Shown here: positions 33,491 through 42,494 of the stretch, piece after piece
Numbering within the stretch: position 1 is the stretch's first letter
How the letters are laid out: each line of letters opens with the position of its first letter
Assembly: GCF_017313785.1 (NCBI RefSeq)
Contig: NZ_JAFLNL010000011.1
Span: forward strand, 60,859 to 124,858
Direction of reading: 5' to 3'
DNA length: 64,000 bases
Source: Flagellimonas aurea
GTDB taxonomy: Bacteria; Bacteroidota; Bacteroidia; Flavobacteriales; Flavobacteriaceae
Position numbers and translations under genes: made by a program
The notes under the pieces: model-generated
What the model was told of the DNA's origin: nothing
Databases searched by the model: none
What the model saw: the letters and a program-made list of their open reading frames with translations, nothing else

Positions 33491-35470
33491 ATGAGGTATC
33501 ATGTTGGCAGCTTGGAACGTGAAAAGTTGCTGGAGTTGTACAGAGGCATGTTGAAGCCAAGGATGATAGAGGAAAAAATGTTGATTCTTCTTCGGCAGGG
33601 CAAAATTTCCAAGTGGTTCAGTGGAATTGGGCAAGAAGCTATTTCTGTCGGCGTTACACAAGCGCTCAAGGAAAGTGAGTTCATTCTCCCCATGCACCGG
33701 AATCTTGGGGTTTTTACTTCCAGGAACATCCCATTGAACCGTCTTTTTGCCCAGTGGCAAGGAAAACAGAGCGGGTTTACCCAAGGTAGGGACCGTAGTT
33801 TTCACTTTGGGACCCAAGAATATAAAATAATAGGTATGATTTCGCATCTAGGCCCGCAATTGGGGGTGGCTGACGGAATCGCCTTGGCGGATATGTTGCG
33901 CCGAAAAAAACGTGTAACCGCTGTGTTTACTGGTGAAGGAGCCACTAGTGAAGGGGATTTTCATGAAGCTTTGAACGTAGCTTCGGTATGGAACCTTCCG
34001 GTATTGTTCTGTATAGAAAATAACGGGTATGGGCTATCCACACCAACCAATGAACAATATAAATGCGAACATTTGGCGGACCGCGCTAAAGGCTACGGCA
34101 TGGAGTCCCGAATAATTGATGGTAATAATATTTTGGAAGTGTACACCAAAGTGGATGAATTGTGCAGGGCCATACGCAAACGTCCAAGGCCTGTGTTGCT
34201 CGAGTTCAAGACTTTTCGGATGCGAGGGCACGAAGAAGCGAGTGGCACCAAATATGTTCCCGATAAGTTGATGAAGGAATGGGGCAAAAAAGACCCTATT
34301 TCCAATTATGAACATTTTCTGTTGACGGAAGGAGTGCTGACCCAAGAATATATCGAGAACCTCAAAGAAGAAATTACAGAGGAAATCAACGCTAACTTGC
34401 AGTTAGCTTTTGATGAGAATGCGGTTGAGTGTGTCGAAAGCAAAGAGTTAAAAGAGGTGTATTTTGATTTTGATTATCAGCGTATTGACCCAAAATCAAA
34501 CTCAAAAGAAAATATACGTTTTGTAGATGCCATCTCCCAAGGTTTGGAACAATCCATGTATCGTCACAACGAACTCATCATTATGGGACAAGACGTGGCT
34601 GATTATGGCGGAGTTTTCAAGATTACTGAAGGTTTTGTGCCCAAATTTGGTAAGAGCCGGGTGCGGAATACACCCATTTGTGAATCGGCCATTGTCTCCA
34701 CGGCTATGGGACTATCCATCAATGGCATGAAAGCGGTCGTTGAAATGCAGTTCGCTGATTTTGTGAGCTCCGGGTTCAATCCTATCGTCAATTATTTGGC
34801 CAAAGTGCATTATCGCTGGAACGAGAAAGCCGATGTTGTTATACGAATGCCTTGTGGGGGCGGTGTAGGGGCGGGGCCGTTCCATTCCCAGACCAACGAG
34901 GCTTGGTTTACCAAAACCCCAGGTTTAAAAGTCGTATACCCAGCATTTCCAGATGATGCAAAAGGGTTATTGAACACGGCCATCAACGACCCAAACCCGG
35001 TACTGTTTTTTGAGCACAAGGGGCTGTACCGAAGCGTAAAAGGAGACGTCCCTACCGATTACTACACCTTACCTTTTGGCAAGGCCAAATTATTGATGAA
35101 AGGAGCGGCCTTGACCGTGGTCTCTTATGGTGCAGGCGTGCACTGGGCGTTGGAAATTTTGGAAAAGCATCCAGAGATTGATGCGGATGTGCTGGATTTG
35201 AGAACCCTTCAGCCGCTGGATGCCGAATCCATTTACAACTCGGTCAAAAAAACGGGCAAATTGATCATATTGCAAGAAGATACTTTGTTCGGAGGTATTG
35301 CCAGCGATATTTCGGGCATGGTCATGGAGAATTGTTTTGAATATTTGGATGCTCCCGTCAAAAGGGTGGGCAGTTTGGAAACACCTGTTCCATTTGCAAA
35401 ATCACTTGAAACAAACTATTTGCCCAAAAGTCGGTTCGAAGCAGAGTTAATTGAACTGTATCAATATTAA
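33491..35470 (+). CDS. Fused alpha/beta E1 subunit of a thiamine-dependent 2-oxoacid dehydrogenase
   Basis: 659 residues. The alpha half (about 1-330) has the thiamine diphosphate-binding site GEGATSEGDFHEALNVAS ... IENNGYGLSTPT near 145-180 and RGHEEAS near 240; the beta half (about 340-659) has GQDVADYGGVFKITEGF, ESAIVSTAMGLSINGMK, RMPCGGGVGAGPFHSQ and HKGLYR. Fusion of E1 subunits in one chain is a common Bacteroidota form, usually called branched-chain or pyruvate-type E1. It decarboxylates a 2-oxoacid and loads E2 lipoate. E2 and E3 genes are not in this window. The exact acid cannot be read. Confidence 0.87.
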   Translation: MRYHVGSLEREKLLELYRGMLKPRMIEEKMLILLRQGKISKWFSGIGQEAISVGVTQALKESEFILPMHRNLGVFTSRNIPLNRLFAQWQGKQSGFTQGRDRSFHFGTQEYKIIGMISHLGPQLGVADGIALADMLRRKKRVTAVFTGEGATSEGDFHEALNVASVWNLPVLFCIENNGYGLSTPTNEQYKCEHLADRAKGYGMESRIIDGNNILEVYTKVDELCRAIRKRPRPVLLEFKTFRMRGHEEASGTKYVPDKLMKEWGKKDPISNYEHFLLTEGVLTQEYIENLKEEITEEINANLQLAFDENAVECVESKELKEVYFDFDYQRIDPKSNSKENIRFVDAISQGLEQSMYRHNELIIMGQDVADYGGVFKITEGFVPKFGKSRVRNTPICESAIVSTAMGLSINGMKAVVEMQFADFVSSGFNPIVNYLAKVHYRWNEKADVVIRMPCGGGVGAGPFHSQTNEAWFTKTPGLKVVYPAFPDDAKGLLNTAINDPNPVLFFEHKGLYRSVKGDVPTDYYTLPFGKAKLLMKGAALTVVSYGAGVHWALEILEKHPEIDADVLDLRTLQPLDAESIYNSVKKTGKLIILQEDTLFGGIASDISGMVMENCFEYLDAPVKRVGSLETPVPFAKSLETNYLPKSRFEAELIELYQY

Positions 35471-35577
35471 TATGGTCTTTATCCCATTTAAAACAAGTGG
35501 ATTAGCCATTTTTTTCATAATTTAACAACTATAATACGTCCCCAAACGTATATTCTTAAACATTAACTTAATTACCT

Positions 35578-36063
35578 ATGATGAAAAGATCACTCTTATT
35601 GATTACAGTGGTGGGACTTTTGCTCTCATCATGTTCGGTTTCCAAAAGTGCTAGAACACAGCGAGATTTGTTCAGCGGAACTTGGAATTTGGACAATGTT
35701 TACTACCAAAACGCTTCCGGAAACTTTAAATCCACCATCTTCAACGATGCAGAAGATATCTGCTTTGAGGATAGTGAGTGGTTTTTTAGGGACAATAACA
35801 GTACTGGACGCTACACTATAGCTCCAAGCTCGCTCTGTCAAGGAGGCGACCGTTTTTTTAGATGGTCCGTTGTGGAGCCGGAACAAAATTACCAGAGTCA
35901 ATTGCAGTTCAAGTTTATTGACGAGAACCGAAAGGATATCTCCGGCGGTTACGGATACCGTTTGAACATTGTCAGTTTGTCCGAACAGTCCATGACCCTT
36001 AACTCCAATGTATCGGTTGACGGTCAGAGTGTGACCATTGTTTACGAATTCTCAAAAAAATAA
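35578..36063 (+). CDS. Lipocalin-like lipoprotein
   Basis: 161 residues with a leader MMKRSLLLITVVGLLLSSC, a lipoprotein signal, then the lipocalin-type FSGTWNLDNVYYQNASG and GRYTIAPSSLCQGG. The C-terminus reads LSEQSMTLNSNVSVDGQSVTIVYEFSKK, a usual ending for lipocalin-like flavobacterial lipoproteins. Ligand and role are unknown. It is followed after 4 bases by the OmpA-family gene on the same strand, so the two are probably co-expressed and both surface/envelope proteins. Confidence 0.78.
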   Translation: MMKRSLLLITVVGLLLSSCSVSKSARTQRDLFSGTWNLDNVYYQNASGNFKSTIFNDAEDICFEDSEWFFRDNNSTGRYTIAPSSLCQGGDRFFRWSVVEPEQNYQSQLQFKFIDENRKDISGGYGYRLNIVSLSEQSMTLNSNVSVDGQSVTIVYEFSKK

Positions 36064-36067
36064 TTAC

Positions 36068-36760
36068 ATGAAAAATATTGTATTGAAAGGAGCAACTGCT
36101 TTTTTAGCATTGACCATGATTATTAGCTGTGATGCTGTCAAAAACGCGAACAACACCCAAAAAGGTGCCGCAATCGGTGCCGGTGGTGGTGCCGTTATCG
36201 GTGGTGTTATCGGTAACAATGTAGGTAAAGGAAATACTGCACTAGGTGCTATTATTGGTGCCGTGGTAGGTGGTGCTGCTGGTGGCTACATTGGTAACCG
36301 CATGGACAGACAGGCAGAAAAAATTGAACAGGAAATCCCAGGTGCCGAAGTGCAAAGGGTAGGTGAAGGTATAAACGTTACCTTTAGTGGAGAAAATGGT
36401 GTTTATTTTGACACCAATAAGGCTGATATCAAAGGTGCTTCTGCTACTACTTTGGATAAATTGGCAGGAATCTTTAAGGAATACCCAAAAACCAACATCT
36501 TGGTCGAAGGTCATACCGATTCCGATGGCGCTGCAGAGTACAACATGAGCCTTTCTCAGCGTAGAGCTCAGTCGGTAACCAGTTATTTGGTATCCAAAGG
36601 AATTTCCAGCGGACGTTTTACCACTAAATGGTATGGTGAAGAACAACCTATCGAAAGCAACGAAACAGCTGCCGGTAAAGCCGCCAACCGACGAGTGGAG
36701 TTGGCCATTATAGCCAGTGACGAACTTAAGGAAGAAGCTAAAGAACAGACTGGAAATTAA
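36068..36760 (+). CDS. OmpA-family lipoprotein with glycine-zipper
   Basis: The ATG at 36068 gives a lipoprotein leader (LALTMIISC) and 230 residues; an upstream extension is rejected. The N-terminal half is a glycine zipper (GAAIGAGGGAVIGGVIGNNVGKGNT ... AGGYIGNRMD is cut short here for length), which may insert in or contact a membrane. The C-terminal half is an OmpA-like peptidoglycan-binding domain (YFDTNKADIKG, EGHTDSDGAAEYNMSLSQRR, RRVELAI). Together these tie the outer membrane to the wall. Same transcript as the lipocalin gene, ending at a strong terminator. Confidence 0.88.
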   Translation: MKNIVLKGATAFLALTMIISCDAVKNANNTQKGAAIGAGGGAVIGGVIGNNVGKGNTALGAIIGAVVGGAAGGYIGNRMDRQAEKIEQEIPGAEVQRVGEGINVTFSGENGVYFDTNKADIKGASATTLDKLAGIFKEYPKTNILVEGHTDSDGAAEYNMSLSQRRAQSVTSYLVSKGISSGRFTTKWYGEEQPIESNETAAGKAANRRVELAIIASDELKEEAKEQTGN

Positions 36761-36785
36761 AAGTCTTTTTCCTCTTAAGCACAAG

Positions 36786-36810
36786 GCCCGGATAAAACCG
36801 GGCTTTTTTT
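36786..36810 (+). terminator. Intrinsic terminator after the OmpA-family gene
   Basis: GCCCGG (36786-36791), loop ATAAAA, CCGGGC (36798-36803), then T7. Confidence 0.85.
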
Positions 36811-36922
36811 ATGACCAGATGTTAAATAAACTATTAAATGTGGGTTAAGCCCATCAACTTTTGAAGGAAATGTTTTAACTTAATAGTGGACAACACGTTA
36901 CACCATTAAAACCTTGTATGCC

Positions 36923-37255
36923 ATGCAACAGATATCCCCAAATACCATTGAACATAAGCAGGAACTTCTTGTAAGGGTAGAAAGAAACGAACGTATGGTG
37001 CAGAGACTATCGGAAAAGTTGAATTCCTATACCTATGAGCCCAAATGCCCACAGCGGTTCGAAAAGTTTTACGAGCTCAACAGGCATATTCAAGAGTTTA
37101 GGAAGCATCAAAACAGGTTGTTGTCCAAAATAAGAAATCAACAGATAGATTTGCCGGAAACGGATACCCATGAGATTGAATCCCATCTGGCACGTTTTAA
37201 AAAATTGGAAAGCGAGTTTGCAGCGTATCTATTCGACCTTAAAAAACCTTTGTAG
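36923..37255 (+). CDS. Coiled-coil protein of unknown function
   Basis: 110 residues from the ATG at 36923 (an earlier TTG is less likely). It is nearly all helix with heptad-like Leu/Val spacing (ELLVRVERNERMVQRLSEKL; NRHIQEFRKHQNRLLSKI), no signal peptide and no membrane helix. The only turn-breaking stretch is the CPQRF segment in the middle. I do not recognise it. It is a small cytoplasmic coiled coil, standing alone after a terminator. Confidence 0.6.
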   Translation: MQQISPNTIEHKQELLVRVERNERMVQRLSEKLNSYTYEPKCPQRFEKFYELNRHIQEFRKHQNRLLSKIRNQQIDLPETDTHEIESHLARFKKLESEFAAYLFDLKKPL

Positions 37256-37339
37256 CTCTTTTTTACCTTAAAATTTCAACAAATCCCTTTTCACCGAATA
37301 TTCATGCGTAATATTGCAGGACATTAAAATTGTCCTGTT

Positions 37340-38257
37340 ATGGCAAAATCCTCAAACTCTGTACTTGTCATCCTGGCATTTTTCGCCATCTATTTTATAT
37401 GGGGTTCAACCTATTTGTTGAACAAGATTGCCGTTATGGAGCTTGAGCCGTTCATGTTGGCGAGCTGTAGGTTCACCGTGGCAGGACTCTGTATTTTTAT
37501 CTTGGCCAAGATCATGGGCATCTCCCTCCGAATCACTAAAAAACAGCTTATAAACTCTGTATTGGCAGGCATCCTTTTCCTTAGCGTTGGCAATGGATTG
37601 GTGGTTTGGGCATTGCGGTATGTGGACACAGGCTTCGCGGCCCTCGAAATTTCTTCCCAACCGCTGATCATCCTGTTGATGATGCGCATACTCCAAGGGA
37701 AAAAAATACAGCCCATGTCCGTAGTGGGAGTGTTTTTTGGGATTGTGGGCATCTACTTGCTGGTAAGTCAAAAACAGATTATAGCCCAAGAAGAATCCAT
37801 CGTGGGAATGGCAATGATTTTCTTTTGTATGCTCTGCTGGGCCTATGCAAGCCTTTTTGTGGCGAAAGCCGACCTGCCTACCAATTACTTTGTAAATACG
37901 GGCTACCAAATGTTCTTTGCAGGCCTTATTTTAAGTTTGATGAGCCTTGGGTTTGGAGAAGAATGGTCGTCACCATTGGCTTGGAGCGGCGATGTACAGA
38001 TTTCGATGCTGTTGCTCATATTTTTTGGAAGCATCTTGGCGTTCACCTCGTTCAACTATCTGCTCAAGACCGTTTCTCCTGAAAAGGTGGCAACGTCCAC
38101 TTATGTGAACCCCATTGTAGCCTTGCTATTGGGCTGGTATTTTTTGGACGAACAGATTACCCTTCAATCTATTCTGGCGGCGGCCATATTGTTGACCGGG
38201 GTCTATTTCATCAACACCAAAAAGACCTTGGCCATTTTTGAGCGCTTTAAACGTTAA
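37340..38257 (+). CDS. DMT-superfamily (EamA) transporter
   Basis: 305 residues with about ten membrane helices in two EamA repeats. Typical stretches are FAIYFIWGSTYLLNKIAVMELEPFMLAS (first repeat), LRYVDTGFAALEISSQPLIILL and LKTVSPEKVATSTYVNPIVALLLGWYFLDEQIT (second repeat). Family members export amino acids, nucleobases or drugs; the substrate is unknown. The C-terminus is short and basic. No operon partner within 60 bases either side. Confidence 0.88.
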   Translation: MAKSSNSVLVILAFFAIYFIWGSTYLLNKIAVMELEPFMLASCRFTVAGLCIFILAKIMGISLRITKKQLINSVLAGILFLSVGNGLVVWALRYVDTGFAALEISSQPLIILLMMRILQGKKIQPMSVVGVFFGIVGIYLLVSQKQIIAQEESIVGMAMIFFCMLCWAYASLFVAKADLPTNYFVNTGYQMFFAGLILSLMSLGFGEEWSSPLAWSGDVQISMLLLIFFGSILAFTSFNYLLKTVSPEKVATSTYVNPIVALLLGWYFLDEQITLQSILAAAILLTGVYFINTKKTLAIFERFKR

Positions 38258-38325
38258 GACTCCGTTATTTATCTCGGAATTGGTTTGGCTTTTTCGTATT
38301 TTAAGTCGAATTAATTTTAAACCAA

Positions 38326-38883
38326 ATGAAATCTATTGTAAAATTTGGAGCTTATCTTTTGCTTTTAGTGTCCGTAGCCTGTGCATCTAGCAAAAACCAG
38401 GCATCTCCGGAAGCAATCGCTGCTTTGGATAAAATGATTGCCGATCAGCAATTTGAAATCGATGCCAATTGGGCCCAACCCATGGCCAGTCAAGGATTGA
38501 ACAGCATTGCCAATGCAGGCCTTTTGCCTTTTGGCAGTACCGCCAGCCGTATAGATATTAGTGGGTCTGGTGGTTACTTGAGAATGGTGGGTGACAGTGT
38601 TAAGGCAGATTTACCCTTTTTCGGGGAGCGCCGTATGGGCGGATATTACAATCAGAACAAGACCGGAATACTATTTGAGGGCATACCCAAAGACCTTTCT
38701 TTTTCTCCCAATAAAAAGGATTCCGGAAAAACCATGCGGTTCAATATTAGCGGAGATACCGAGAATTATCAGGTCATCGCACAGCTCTATCCCAACGGAA
38801 ACGCTCGACTTACGGTATCCAGTAGCCACCGCACCAACATTTGGTATCAGGGCAACCTTTCCGAGTATAAAAAGAAAGAATAG
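38326..38883 (+). CDS. DUF4251-domain lipoprotein
   Basis: 185 residues. The leader MKSIVKFGAYLLLLVSVACASS marks a lipoprotein (Cys about 19). The body has the DUF4251 pattern: ISGSGGYLRMVGDSVKADLPFFGERRMGGYYNQN, broken up by Gly-rich turns, and KTMRFNISGDTENYQV. This is a common Bacteroidota lipoprotein of unknown function, probably a beta-sandwich. Alone on its strand. Confidence 0.82.
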   Translation: MKSIVKFGAYLLLLVSVACASSKNQASPEAIAALDKMIADQQFEIDANWAQPMASQGLNSIANAGLLPFGSTASRIDISGSGGYLRMVGDSVKADLPFFGERRMGGYYNQNKTGILFEGIPKDLSFSPNKKDSGKTMRFNISGDTENYQVIAQLYPNGNARLTVSSSHRTNIWYQGNLSEYKKKE

Positions 38884-39003
38884 GTAGGGGAGACCATCAA
38901 AATCTTGTTGGGCTTTCTGCCATTGGCTCGGGATATCTTTCCACTTTCCATCATTTTGTTATAGCTTTATTGATTCAGAAACTAAAACATCTAAACTAAT
39001 AAA

Positions 39004-40191
39004 ATGAAAATGTACACTTTGACCCAACGGTCAATATTTATGTTGATGCTCTTGACGGCTTTTGTGGCCTGTAAGGAAAACAAAAAAAGCCAAGAGGAAT
39101 CGACCCAAGAAGAAGTAGCGGAAAATACCGAAACCACCACCGATTTGCCATTGGACCGCCTTAATCTGCCCGATGGTTTTAGCATAGATGTATATGCGGA
39201 AAATATTGAAGGGGCACGTTCCATGGCCATGGGGTCCGATGGCACCCTTTTCGTGGGCACCCGTAACGAAGGAAAGGTATATGCCCTTAAAGATACGGAT
39301 GGTGACTACAAGGTTGATAAAACCTACACCATTGCATCCGATTTGGAGCAGCCCAACGGTGTTGCCTTCAAAGATGGAGCCCTCTATGTGGCAGCGGTGA
39401 GCAAAATGTTCAAGTATTCGGATATTGAGTCGAAGTTGGAAGACCCAAAGGAGCCAGAACTGGTCTACGATGACTATCCAACAGAGTTCCACCACGGCTG
39501 GAAATACATTGCCTTTGGACCTGATGACAAACTCTACGTGCCTGTTGGCGCTCCCTGTAATATTTGTGATAGTGCTACTGTGGATAAGCGATATGCCTCC
39601 ATCACCCGAATGGATTTGGATGGCAGTAACCGTGAAATCGTGGCCAACGGGGTACGAAACACCGTAGGATTCACTTGGCACCCAGAGACAAAGGAACTTT
39701 GGTTTACAGATAATAACAGGGATATGATGGGGGATGATACACCTCCGGGAGAGTTGAACAAATTGACCGAGGTAGGTCAACACTTTGGATATCCGTTCTG
39801 CCATGGCGGAACCGTGAAAGATCCCGAATACGGGGATCAACGTCCCTGTTCAGATTTTGTGCCACCAGTACAGACATTACAGGCTCACGTAGCAGCTTTG
39901 GGCGTTAAGTTTGGGCAAGGCCCTATGTTTCCGGAGCAATATACCGGACAGGCATTTTTGGCGGAGCATGGTTCTTGGAACCGTTCCAAAAAAGTGGGCT
40001 ACAGGATAAGCATGGTAAAACTGGAAAACGGCGAGCCCGTAAGCTACGAGCCTTTTATAGATGGTTGGTTGGACGAAGAATCGCAAGAGGCTTTCGGTAG
40101 GCCAGTAGACCTACTTTTTCTTAAAGATGGTTCGTTGTTGATTTCCGATGACGAGGGCAACGCTATTTACAGGGTCACTTACAAAGGATAA
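39004..40191 (+). CDS. PQQ-dependent sugar (sorbosone-type) dehydrogenase lipoprotein
   Basis: 395 residues: a lipoprotein leader ending TAFVAC (Cys about 23), a Glu/Thr-rich linker, then a six-bladed propeller of the glucose/sorbosone dehydrogenase family. Landmarks are LNLPDGFSIDVYAENIEGAR, GTLFVGTRNEGKVYAL, HHGWKYIAFGPDDKLYVPVGAP (with CNICD), TVGFTWHPETKELWFTDNNRD and AEHGSWNRSKKVGYRI. Enzymes of this type oxidise sugars or aldehydes in the periplasm with quinone cofactor. Two Cys in CNICD may form a disulfide. It is not next to other sugar genes. Confidence 0.84.
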   Translation: MKMYTLTQRSIFMLMLLTAFVACKENKKSQEESTQEEVAENTETTTDLPLDRLNLPDGFSIDVYAENIEGARSMAMGSDGTLFVGTRNEGKVYALKDTDGDYKVDKTYTIASDLEQPNGVAFKDGALYVAAVSKMFKYSDIESKLEDPKEPELVYDDYPTEFHHGWKYIAFGPDDKLYVPVGAPCNICDSATVDKRYASITRMDLDGSNREIVANGVRNTVGFTWHPETKELWFTDNNRDMMGDDTPPGELNKLTEVGQHFGYPFCHGGTVKDPEYGDQRPCSDFVPPVQTLQAHVAALGVKFGQGPMFPEQYTGQAFLAEHGSWNRSKKVGYRISMVKLENGEPVSYEPFIDGWLDEESQEAFGRPVDLLFLKDGSLLISDDEGNAIYRVTYKG

Positions 40192-40199
40192 CCTTTTTT

Positions 40200-40487
40200 T
40201 TAAGATAACGATTCAAGGTACTTGGGGATGGGCAATTGTTCCATTTTCCAAGTACTTTTTTTTTGGTCCTTATCGGTGACCTCAACAAAATAATAATGGG
40301 GCACCCTGCTTTTATTGGGATGAATGTGCTCTACCGAAAACGTACTTTCCTCGTGCGTAAACACGTATTCCGTGGTCTCACCCTCGGCAGACTCCCTTAT
40401 TTCACCATTTTCAAGGATTAGGTTAGGCTTGGTGAGGATACCGTTGCGCTTGTTCCAGCACAGGTAGCGGATTTCGCCGTTGCGCAA
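40200..40487 (-). CDS. Unrecognised 95-residue protein, possibly truncated at the 5' end
   Basis: The frame from a TTG at 40487 gives 95 residues with beta-rich, charged sequence (TEYVFTHEESTFSVEHIHPNK) and no export signal. The same frame stays open upstream to 40573 without any ATG, GTG or TTG, and those codons look coding (WRDPNIERILAYIGDGQYII). Just beyond lies a 10-bp tandem duplication, AAGTAGGTTT x2 (40570-40589), which shifts the frame. With one copy removed, the frame opens about 80 bases further. This gene may be a decayed remnant. I do not recognise the family. Confidence 0.5.
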   Translation of the reverse strand: MRNGEIRYLCWNKRNGILTKPNLILENGEIRESAEGETTEYVFTHEESTFSVEHIHPNKSRVPHYYFVEVTDKDQKKSTWKMEQLPIPKYLESLS

Positions 40488-40682
40488 ACGATCTATTCGT
40501 ATAATGTACTGCCCATCTCCGATATAGGCTAAAATGCGTTCAATATTGGGGTCTCTCCAAAAAATGGCTAAGTAGGTTTAAGTAGGTTTGGAGTGTGTAG
40601 GAACGTTTTAAAAACTGAGGTATTGTTTTAACACCTGTATTTTCTGGTGAACTCGGCGCCTAGAAGCCAACCTACCATAAAA

Positions 40683-40778
40683 ATGATGAATCCCAATACC
40701 ACTAAACAAAAAATCTATAAGGCGTTTATCGTTTCAAGCGTAGTCATACTCTTATTTTTTTACCAAACTACACAATAG
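40683..40778 (+). CDS. Tiny possible membrane peptide (31 residues)
   Basis: In the otherwise empty 490-base gap between 40488 and 40975, ATG at 40683 to TAG at 40776-40778 reads as a basic N-terminus (NTTKQKIYKAF) followed by a hydrophobic segment (IVSSVVILLFFYQ). It resembles a single-pass peptide but has no conserved neighbour. The rest of the gap (40780-40975) contains nothing I recognise. Confidence 0.3.
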   Translation: MMNPNTTKQKIYKAFIVSSVVILLFFYQTTQ

Positions 40779-40975
40779 GCAATAATTCTACGTACTCAAT
40801 TGACGAATGCCCCTTTTGAATTGAGGAATGGCCGTTTTGAACCAACGGATTTTATTTTGCACTGCAAAAAGAAAAATTATCCATTCAGTGGCGAACTCCG
40901 TCCATTTTTTCACCCATGCCATTGCCGCAACTTTGTTCCATCAAAATTTAAGTTTAATCAGTTAAAAAGAATATC

Positions 40976-41710
40976 ATGAAAAATTTGATACGAACAGTAT
41001 CCCTGTTCTTGATTACCGTAACGGGCATATATGCCCAATTGCCAGAACCAGGTTTTATTATTGACGGAACAACCGCCATTGTGATCACCGATCCGCAAAA
41101 CGATTTCCTTAGCCCTGATGGCGTGGCTTGGGGTGCCGTGGGACAAAGTGTCCAAGAGAACAACACCATTGAAAATTTGGAGACCATTTTTAAGTTGGGC
41201 GAACAGTACAACATTCCTGTGTTTGTTTCCCCACACTACTACTACGAGCACGATCATGTGTGGAAATTTGAGGGCACCCTTGAAAAATTGATGCACAACA
41301 TCAGCATGTTCGACCGTGGGGAACAATTGAATGTAAAAGGTTTTGAAGGTTCGGGAGCCGATTGGTTGCCCCGCTACAAAAAATACATCAATAAAGATAG
41401 GGTAGTGGTGACCAGCCCGCACAAAGTATTTGGCTCCGAATCCAACGATTTGGCCCTACAGTTACGTAAACAAGGGGTGGACAAAGTGATCTTGGCAGGA
41501 ATGTCAGGGAACCTGTGTGCCGAATCTCACATGAGGGAATTGGTGGAAAACGGTTTTGAAGTCGCCGTGGTCGGTGACGCTACCGCTTCTGCCATATTGC
41601 CTGGATTAGATGGCAACCAAGCTGCCCAGACCAACTATAAAATGATTTCCAGCCGTGTATTCAGCACCGATGAATTGGTAAAAGAATTGAAAATGCATCC
41701 AATCAAATAA
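40976..41710 (+). CDS. Exported isochorismatase-family cysteine hydrolase
   Basis: 244 residues with a signal peptide (MKNLIRTVSLFLITVTGIYA). Isochorismatase-fold sites are ITDPQNDFL (Asp39 as catalytic acid) and LAGMSGNLCAESH (Cys181 as nucleophile), with HK at 149-150 as the third site. Such hydrolases cleave amides or vinyl ethers; export is unusual for the family. It is the first gene of a cluster on the same strand, with an AhpD-like protein, a YHS protein, a DUF1348 protein, an AraC regulator and a DUF302 protein. A terminator-like hairpin follows the stop. Confidence 0.82.
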   Translation: MKNLIRTVSLFLITVTGIYAQLPEPGFIIDGTTAIVITDPQNDFLSPDGVAWGAVGQSVQENNTIENLETIFKLGEQYNIPVFVSPHYYYEHDHVWKFEGTLEKLMHNISMFDRGEQLNVKGFEGSGADWLPRYKKYINKDRVVVTSPHKVFGSESNDLALQLRKQGVDKVILAGMSGNLCAESHMRELVENGFEVAVVGDATASAILPGLDGNQAAQTNYKMISSRVFSTDELVKELKMHPIK

Positions 41711-41744
41711 ACGTCAGTGAGCGTGATGTTGCAGTGGAGTGATG

Positions 41745-41779
41745 AGGGGTCCAACCATAGGTTCGGCCCTTCTTTTTTG
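41745..41779 (+). terminator. Terminator-like hairpin after the isochorismatase-type gene
   Basis: AGGGGTCCAACC-ata-GGTTCGGCCCT with one mismatch, then a T-rich tract. The loop region CCATAGGTTC is repeated in the hairpin after the YHS gene (42979-43011), suggesting common descent of the two. Confidence 0.55.
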
Positions 41780-41920
41780 TTGATAATCAGTATGGTATTT
41801 CGCAATGGGGAAAATTGTCCAAGGAGTTGCGGCATCTGTCCATTTTATCCGAACACCCATCATCGCACCTTTGTAATGTCAATAATGACAAACCATTTAT
41901 TCATTAAAAAACAGAAAGTT

Positions 41921-42466
41921 ATGACACGTTTACAAGCATTAGATCCAAAAGTAGCCACTGGAAGATCAAAAGAATTATTCGACGGCATCCAAGCCAAATT
42001 GGGAATGGTTCCCAACATGATGAAGACCATGGGGAACTCCCCAGCCGTTTTGGAAGGGTACCTCAACTTGAGCGATGCTCTGGGCAAGGGATCTTTGGGC
42101 GGAAAATTGGGCGAATTGTTGGCCTTGTCCGTTGCAGAGTCCAACGCCTGTAACTATTGCCTATCCGCGCACTCTTTTATCGGTGAAAAATTGGTAGGCA
42201 TCGATACTGATACGCTTCAAGCGGCACGAGAAGGCATCAACGCCGACCCAAAAGTGGCCGCAGCACTTCAGTTTGCGAAAACCTTGATTAACAAAAACGG
42301 TCGTGTTTCCTCCGAAGATGTGGAAGCCGTAAAAGCCGCTGGCTATACCGATGGTGCCGTGGGCGAGATCGTGGCGCACGTAGCCTTGAACATTTTGACC
42401 AATTATTTCAACAATACCGCCAACACCGATATCGATTTCCCAGTAGTGGAAGTGGCTACGGTTTAA
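41921..42466 (+). CDS. Carboxymuconolactone decarboxylase/AhpD-like protein
   Basis: The ATG at 41921 starts MTRLQALDPKVATGRSKELF and gives 181 residues; upstream extension is rejected as non-homologous. The AhpD catalytic motif is E73xxxC77xxC80xxxH84 (ESNACNYCLSAH), an alkylhydroperoxidase-type dithiol. These proteins reduce peroxides or act as oxidoreductases in a stress response. The rest is helical and typical for the family. Second gene of the isochorismatase-AraC cluster; the 210-base gap before it includes a hairpin, so it may have its own promoter. Confidence 0.88.
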   Translation: MTRLQALDPKVATGRSKELFDGIQAKLGMVPNMMKTMGNSPAVLEGYLNLSDALGKGSLGGKLGELLALSVAESNACNYCLSAHSFIGEKLVGIDTDTLQAAREGINADPKVAAALQFAKTLINKNGRVSSEDVEAVKAAGYTDGAVGEIVAHVALNILTNYFNNTANTDIDFPVVEVATV

Positions 42467-42494
42467 TCAATCAATAATCTTAAAATCAAAACAA

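Noticed and set aside
39031..39840. 269-codon minus-strand frame
   Set aside because: Antisense to the sugar dehydrogenase gene, with an Ile/His/Gly composition typical of a shadow.
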